Assembly (NCBI GenBank): GCA_014381825.1
Contig: JACNKX010000081.1
Location: 1-64,000 of the forward strand
Length of the DNA stretch: 64,000 nt
Direction of reading: 5' to 3'
Origin: Planctomycetota bacterium
GTDB lineage: Bacteria; Planctomycetota; Planctomycetia; Pirellulales; Pirellulaceae
Position numbers and translations under genes: made by a program
Shown here: positions 58,856 through 64,000 of the stretch, piece by piece
How positions within the stretch are numbered: the stretch's first letter is position 1
How the letters are laid out: every line of letters begins with the position of its first letter
The notes under the pieces: model-generated
Databases searched by the model: none
What the model was told of the DNA's origin: nothing
The model's input: the letters and a program-made list of their open reading frames with translations, nothing else

Positions 58856-60235
58856 ATGTTCAATCTTGGCCAAATAACCGCGCGTGACTGCCAGCAGACG
58901 ACCCGTCGGTCGATGTTACAACTGGGCGCGTGTTCTGCACTCGGACTTGGCTTGCCACATTTGTCCGCCGCGAACACGTTTGCAGCGGAGCGGCCCGCGA
59001 AAACGAAATCGGTGTTGTTGCTCTGGTTGTGGGGTGGACCCAGTCACCATGAGACGTGGGACCCCAAGCCCAACGCGCCGCTTCGGGTTCGTGGTTCGTA
59101 CAATCCAATTTCGACGGCCGTTCCCGGAACTCAGATCTCGGAATTGTTGCCAATGTCGGCCAGCCGAACAGACAAGTTCACGATCATCCGCAGCATGGCT
59201 CACGATATGTCGGATCATAATCAGGGCGGGACCGTCGCGTTGACGGGCAGCAAGATCGGCTCGCGAGCGTCAGGTGGAATCCCGGTTCCCGGCCGCGTCC
59301 GTCCGAGCATGGGGTCGCTGGTTTCTTATCTGTCACGCGAACGCACGACCGACTGGCCTGCGTTCACGGCGATCGGTCGCAACTGCAACGTCAGTGGCGC
59401 TGATTTGCGAGGCCAGAAGGCGAACGCGTTAGGCGCAGCGCACGACCCCTTCCGAATCGAGGGTTTCAGTTTCGAGAAGGGCGTCCCGACACCGGCGGCT
59501 ATCGAACCTCTGGGAGACATCGGAACGACGCGTCTGACGGATCGTCGTCGTTTACTGAGCGAGATCGACTCATGGCAACGTAAGCTCGAAACCTCTGGTC
59601 AAGTGGACCGACTCGACGATCTGCGTCGTAAGGCGTTTGGTCTGCTGTCCGATGCCGGCACTAAGCGGGCGTTGAACATTGAAGAAGAGTCCGATCAACT
59701 TCGAGACCGCTACGGTCGCACTGTCTTCGGGCAGAATTGTTTGTTGGGCCGGCGATTAGTGGAAGGCGGCGTCCCGTTCGTCCAAATCAACTGGAGCGGC
59801 AATGCCGAGGACGAGCAGCAAGGTGGCGATGGCGGTTGGGACTTGCACTATCGGCTGTTTGAACGGATGCAAGATCGCTACTGTCCCGTGTTCGATCGCG
59901 CGTTCAGCACGCTGTTGGACGATTTGGAGGATCGAGGGTTGCTGGATTCAACACTCGTCCTTGCCATGGGGGAATTCGGTCGCAGCCCAAAGATCAGCCA
60001 GATCGGTGGCCGCGAGCATTGGCCGTACGGTTACTCCCTTGTCGTCGCCGGCGGCGGCACGCATGGAGGCACGGTGGTCGGCGCATCGACTCCCGACGGC
60101 GGGTATCCGGCCAGTCGCCCGACGCATCCGGTCGATCTGATCGCGACAGTTCTCGAACTGATGGGCATCGATCGTGAGAAGCTATTCGAGAAGGACTCGG
60201 CCGTATTGGGATCGATAATTCCCGAACTCGTGTAA
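58856..60235 (+). CDS. DUF1501 family protein (second copy)
   Basis: SVLLLWLWGGPSHHETWDPKPNAP; MAHDMSDHNQGGTVALTG; RRLVEGGVPFVQINW; LLDSTLVLAMGEFGRSPKI. Confidence 0.93.
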   Translation: MFNLGQITARDCQQTTRRSMLQLGACSALGLGLPHLSAANTFAAERPAKTKSVLLLWLWGGPSHHETWDPKPNAPLRVRGSYNPISTAVPGTQISELLPMSASRTDKFTIIRSMAHDMSDHNQGGTVALTGSKIGSRASGGIPVPGRVRPSMGSLVSYLSRERTTDWPAFTAIGRNCNVSGADLRGQKANALGAAHDPFRIEGFSFEKGVPTPAAIEPLGDIGTTRLTDRRRLLSEIDSWQRKLETSGQVDRLDDLRRKAFGLLSDAGTKRALNIEEESDQLRDRYGRTVFGQNCLLGRRLVEGGVPFVQINWSGNAEDEQQGGDGGWDLHYRLFERMQDRYCPVFDRAFSTLLDDLEDRGLLDSTLVLAMGEFGRSPKISQIGGREHWPYGYSLVVAGGGTHGGTVVGASTPDGGYPASRPTHPVDLIATVLELMGIDREKLFEKDSAVLGSIIPELV

Positions 60236-60248
60236 GGCGTGTTCCGAG

Positions 60249-61892
60249 ATGCGCTCGCTTCCGATTTTACTGCGGTCACAAGTTCTATTAGTCGCCGTCC
60301 TGTTATCTTGCGCGGTCGCCCGTTCAGCGGAGCCGTCAGAGAAACCAGCCATCACGCGACTGACGCGGACCTACTATCCGAAATTCTTTCTCCGCTACTC
60401 GCCTGATGGATCGCAGATCACTTTTTCACGGCATCATCGCAATTCACGCGGCACGAATCAGATCCTTGTTGGTTTGCGAATCATGAAGGCTGACGGTACT
60501 GGTGATCGACCTCTGCTTTCAGAGTTCGACTCCAAGGTACAGATTCAAGAGCATGCCTCGTGGTCACCGGACGGAAGAAGACTGGCTATCTCGGGCGGCG
60601 GCAATGATACGGGCAATTCTTCCAAGGACACCTTTGTCTGCGATATCGACCAAGACTTCCAGGCGACAAATCTCCGCAAGCTGGCGGCGGGGGAGGGTGT
60701 CACGATGGGCGAGGAGCCGTGTGTTTCGCCGGACGGAAAATATCTCGCATTTGTCAGCGTCGACGAAACGCTGTGGACAGCCGATGCCGATGGCAAGAAC
60801 AAAACGCGGGTCATCCAGGTTGATGGTCAATACTGTCACCAGCCCGAATGGTCGCCAGATGGCGAATGGATCGCCTTTGCCAGCGACCGCGACGGCAACG
60901 TCGAGATTTATAAGGTCCGTTGGGACGGCACGGATCTCGCTCGGCTGACCACCAACGCCAGTTTCGACTGTCGCCCGCGCTGGTCTCGGGACGGGCAGCT
61001 GATCTTGTTCACGTCAAACCGCGACGGCAATCATAATCTGTTCTTGATGGACGCCGATGGCGGCGATGTGCAACCGCTGACGACCGATTTGGCGATGGAT
61101 GACCACGGCGATTGGTCGCCGGATGGGCGCTCAATAGCGTTCGTATCGATGCGTGATGGCGGCTTCGATGTTTATCGGTTAACACTGCCGAGAGACATAA
61201 AGATTGGCCCCGCTCCAGTTCCGAAAGGACCGTCGGTCGTGTTGCCTGGCGATCTCGTGGCTTGGTACGACTTTGATCAAACGAGTGACGGTGAATTGGT
61301 TCGTGACAAGGCGGGGCGCAACCACCTCAGACTGATCGGAGCGAATGTCGTCAGTGCCGATGGTCACGGCGCTTTGGAATTCGATGGCAAAGAGAATCAT
61401 GCGGTTGCAGGGAACGGGGCAGCGTTGCGAATCGGCGGCGCTTTGACAATCTCCTTTTGGGTGCGACCTTCAAAGTTTGGCGGCAACGGCTATCTAATTT
61501 CCAAGTATGGCTGGAACGTGTACATCGGGTCCGACGGAATCCCTCGCTTCGAATCACGTACGGCCGCAAACAGCGCTTGGGACACGCTGCCGGCGAACAG
61601 GCCGCTGAAACCCGCCAAATGGTCTTTCGTCGCCATGGTCTTCGATCCCAAATCAGAGAAGTTGTTGGTTTACCTCGACGGCGAACTGTCAGCAGAACGC
61701 GAACGTCGCGACGGTGCTCTGGGTGCCGTCGACGCCTACCCGTTGCAGCTAGGACAGTACACTGCCTCCAATACACAATCATTCGCAGGCAAGCTTGACG
61801 AGATTCGGATCTACGCGCGAGCGCTGCCCGCCGAGTCGATCCGCCAAGAATTCACGAAACAAAAGGAAGCGGTTGTGTCCGCTGCGCCGTGA
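60249..61892 (+). CDS. TolB-like PD40 beta-propeller protein with C-terminal LamG domain
   Basis: PEWSPDGEWIAFASDRDGNVEIYKVRWDGTDLARLT; GDWSPDGRSIAFVSMRDG; LAWYDFDQTSDGELVRDKAGRNHLRLIG...GGALTISFWVRPSKFGG. Confidence 0.9.
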   Translation: MRSLPILLRSQVLLVAVLLSCAVARSAEPSEKPAITRLTRTYYPKFFLRYSPDGSQITFSRHHRNSRGTNQILVGLRIMKADGTGDRPLLSEFDSKVQIQEHASWSPDGRRLAISGGGNDTGNSSKDTFVCDIDQDFQATNLRKLAAGEGVTMGEEPCVSPDGKYLAFVSVDETLWTADADGKNKTRVIQVDGQYCHQPEWSPDGEWIAFASDRDGNVEIYKVRWDGTDLARLTTNASFDCRPRWSRDGQLILFTSNRDGNHNLFLMDADGGDVQPLTTDLAMDDHGDWSPDGRSIAFVSMRDGGFDVYRLTLPRDIKIGPAPVPKGPSVVLPGDLVAWYDFDQTSDGELVRDKAGRNHLRLIGANVVSADGHGALEFDGKENHAVAGNGAALRIGGALTISFWVRPSKFGGNGYLISKYGWNVYIGSDGIPRFESRTAANSAWDTLPANRPLKPAKWSFVAMVFDPKSEKLLVYLDGELSAERERRDGALGAVDAYPLQLGQYTASNTQSFAGKLDEIRIYARALPAESIRQEFTKQKEAVVSAAP

Positions 61893-61941
61893 CGCCGTCC
61901 TGCCGGGTAAGAGCGCGACTTCACAATTGCAATAAACGAGA

Positions 61942-63207
61942 ATGACACTCGTACGATGTTCACCAATTGATCAGGTGCTATTGATGATTTGGATAACGTT
62001 TAAGTGGTTGGTTGCGTTCATTGTCGTAAGCGTCGTAAGTTCGTTGCTGGTTACTGGCAGCCATGGTCAAGAGAGTACGACCGACAAGCGGATTCGAACT
62101 CGGCGTGTATTCCACGGGAAGGAAAGACGATTTCCCGCAAGTGTCCACGTGGCGGCAGCGCGGTTGGCCCATACGACTCAACTGCTCCCCGCTGACTGCT
62201 CTTTGAATGCGAGTTCGCAGTGTGTTTCCGTTTTGGAACAGCTCGATCGCACGCTAAACTTGTTTAACTCTGAGCGGTCCAACGTTGTGCAGCTGAACGG
62301 GTATGTTCGCAACTCGGAGGTTCGGACCTTGTTGCTTGAGCAGCTCATTCAGTGGTCGCCCGACGGGCTGCCAGCTGTGACGTGCGTCGCAACGCGTTTA
62401 CCTGAGTCAGAAGCGCTCGTTGCGATCGATGCTATTTTCGCTTCCACAAAAGCCGAGCCAGCGGATGCACCAGCGAGACATACGGTCAAAGACCTCAGCG
62501 GAGCAGATCGCGTCGCTCACGTCAGTTTGCTGCCACCCGGAGATACCGTCTATGTGTCGGGGCAAGCCGAAACTGGCAATCTTGCCGAAGCAACTTATGC
62601 GACTTTGGAATCCCTTCATCGAACGCTTCAGCACTTGAAGCTCGACAAACGGAATATCGTTCAAGTGAAATGCTTTCTCGCTCCAATGCGCGATGCATCG
62701 ATTGTTAACCGGGAGATCGCCAAGTTCTTTAGCGACACAAAGATCCCGCCAGTTTCTCATGTTGAGTGGATCTCTGGTTCTCGCCCAATCGAGATCGAGT
62801 TGGTCGCTTGGGCTCCCAAGAAGTTTGCGACGGATACGGTAAGCTTTGCGACACCGCCGTGGATGAAGAGTTCTCCAGTATTCAGTCGCGTCGCGCGAAT
62901 TCACGGCAACGATCGAATCTTCGTTTCGGGCATCTATGCGGAGCAAGCAGGTAGCGGTGAAGAGCAGGTAAAGGACATCTTCTACAACCTTGAGCACATT
63001 CTAGAAAAATCAAATTCCAATCTTGAGCATCTCGCCAAGGCGACCTACTACGTCACGGCACCAGAAGCCAGCGCTGCGTTGAATCAACTTCGACCAGAAT
63101 ATTACGATCCAGAAGTTCCGCCCGCCGCGTCGAAGGCGATGGTTGAGGATGTGGCATACCCGAGCCGAACGATAATGCTCGACATGATCGCCGCGCCAGC
63201 GCCTTGA
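61942..63207 (+). CDS. Secreted protein with three tandem Rid (YjgF/YER057c/UK114)-like domains
   Basis: NLFNSERSNVVQLNGYVRNSEV; GDTVYVSGQAETGNLAEATYATLESLHRTLQHLKLDKRNIVQVKCFL; NDRIFVSGIYAEQAGSGEEQVKDIFYNLEHILEKSNSNLEHLAKATYYV; start could be ATG 61984. Confidence 0.85.
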   Translation: MTLVRCSPIDQVLLMIWITFKWLVAFIVVSVVSSLLVTGSHGQESTTDKRIRTRRVFHGKERRFPASVHVAAARLAHTTQLLPADCSLNASSQCVSVLEQLDRTLNLFNSERSNVVQLNGYVRNSEVRTLLLEQLIQWSPDGLPAVTCVATRLPESEALVAIDAIFASTKAEPADAPARHTVKDLSGADRVAHVSLLPPGDTVYVSGQAETGNLAEATYATLESLHRTLQHLKLDKRNIVQVKCFLAPMRDASIVNREIAKFFSDTKIPPVSHVEWISGSRPIEIELVAWAPKKFATDTVSFATPPWMKSSPVFSRVARIHGNDRIFVSGIYAEQAGSGEEQVKDIFYNLEHILEKSNSNLEHLAKATYYVTAPEASAALNQLRPEYYDPEVPPAASKAMVEDVAYPSRTIMLDMIAAPAP

Positions 63208-63417
63208 CTTGCGTTTTCATTCGTTCAATCGAGTAGGGTACGCGAGCGACACGTAGCCCGGCGGGCACGCAGTTAAACAAAACTTCATCCCAGTGACGAT
63301 GCTACACAGAATCGCGAACGACTTAATGTGTCCTAGAGATGGCATCTTTCTTCCTCGAATATCACGGTTCAGATTTCGGTACGGACGTTGTTGCGAGCGC
63401 AGCATGTTGTCGGATCG

Positions 63418-64000
63418 TCATTTTGTGGAATCTGAAATACGCATTTCGACAACCTCATGCGTGCGCCGAACGATTCCGTACAGAGTTCCGATGTCGCTTC
63501 GATCCCACGCAATTCCCTGGCCTGCGATGGGTGCCGTAAGAGTTGCGGTATGCGTCAACTCGTCCCCGCTGGAGGGAACGTCCAAGACATAAAGCTCCGC
63601 GTGATCATGTCCCGTGACGAAAAGCCGACCATTCGGTCCAAACGCTCCGCCGGAGTTGCTGTTGGGCAGGAACCGTTTGATGACAGACTCCGGAAATGTC
63701 CACTCGCCGGTCGACTCCCAGTCGTCGTTGTAGCGAACAAGCCGCGTGCGACGCACTTCGGCTTCGCCGTAGAAGGCAAACACGATCCACCAAGATCCCC
63801 GATGGCGGTCTATCCAGTTGATCGCACCTTTCGTCTCGGGGAACGTCTTTCGTTCGATATGTTGGAGCGTTGCCGCTTCGAAGATCTCGAGCGAATTTTT
63901 GAGAGGCGATTGCGGCCAGTTGGAATTAGCGCAGTACAAGCGACCGTCCACAACGATTCCGCTGTTCAGATGCTTGATCGGAGATTCCACCTCAGCCGTC
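63418..64000 (-). CDS. Hypothetical protein, truncated by the window edge (5' end outside)
   Basis: Open reading frame continues past 64000 (TAEVESPIKHLNSGIVVDGRLYCANSNWPQSPLK...); propeller-like WWIVFAFYGEAEV / GPNGRLFVTGHDHAELYVLDV. Confidence 0.75.
   Translation of the reverse strand, partial: TAEVESPIKHLNSGIVVDGRLYCANSNWPQSPLKNSLEIFEAATLQHIERKTFPETKGAINWIDRHRGSWWIVFAFYGEAEVRRTRLVRYNDDWESTGEWTFPESVIKRFLPNSNSGGAFGPNGRLFVTGHDHAELYVLDVPSSGDELTHTATLTAPIAGQGIAWDRSDIGTLYGIVRRTHEVVEMRISDSTK

Noticed and set aside
1-64000. CRISPR array, phage, transposase, tRNA or rRNA
   Set aside because: No spaced direct-repeat array, integrase/transposase ORF or recognisable RNA gene seen; a tRNAscan/Infernal run would be needed to exclude small RNAs.

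Overview
The window looks like chromosomal DNA from a planctomycete, probably a Pirellulales/Rhodopirellula-like lineage. This is inferred from the DUF1501/PSCyt genes, sigma-kinase pairs, sulfatases and secretin-N-domain proteins; no taxonomic search was run. The left 13 kb is one minus-strand block that combines a near-complete Mrp (Mnh) cation/proton antiporter, two extra complex-I-like proton-pumping subunits (NuoL- and NuoM-like), a DabA/DUF2309 inorganic-carbon protein with its carbonic-anhydrase-like metal site, a SulP anion transporter without a visible STAS domain, and a beta-carbonic anhydrase. I read it as a candidate cation-coupled inorganic-carbon uptake system and as the best novelty candidate here. 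Further right are: a YCII/ECF sigma pair; an ECF sigma plus Ser/Thr kinase pair; a serine hydrolase fusion; an FAD dehydrogenase with RtcA; two divergent response regulators; a DUF6666-like protein; a very large pseudokinase-kinase-SRPBCC-Zn-ribbon-cyclase chimera; sucCD; HicBA; hpt; two GT4 glycosyltransferases with asparagine synthase; a MacB-like permease with HlyD adaptor; a seven-EF-hand P-domain protein; a secretin-N-domain protein; PSCyt/DUF1501 modules; a sulfatase; esterases; a TolB/LamG protein; and a triple Rid-domain protein. I saw no rRNA, tRNA, CRISPR array, IS element or prophage. All family calls come from reading motifs in the translated ORFs, not from database searches.
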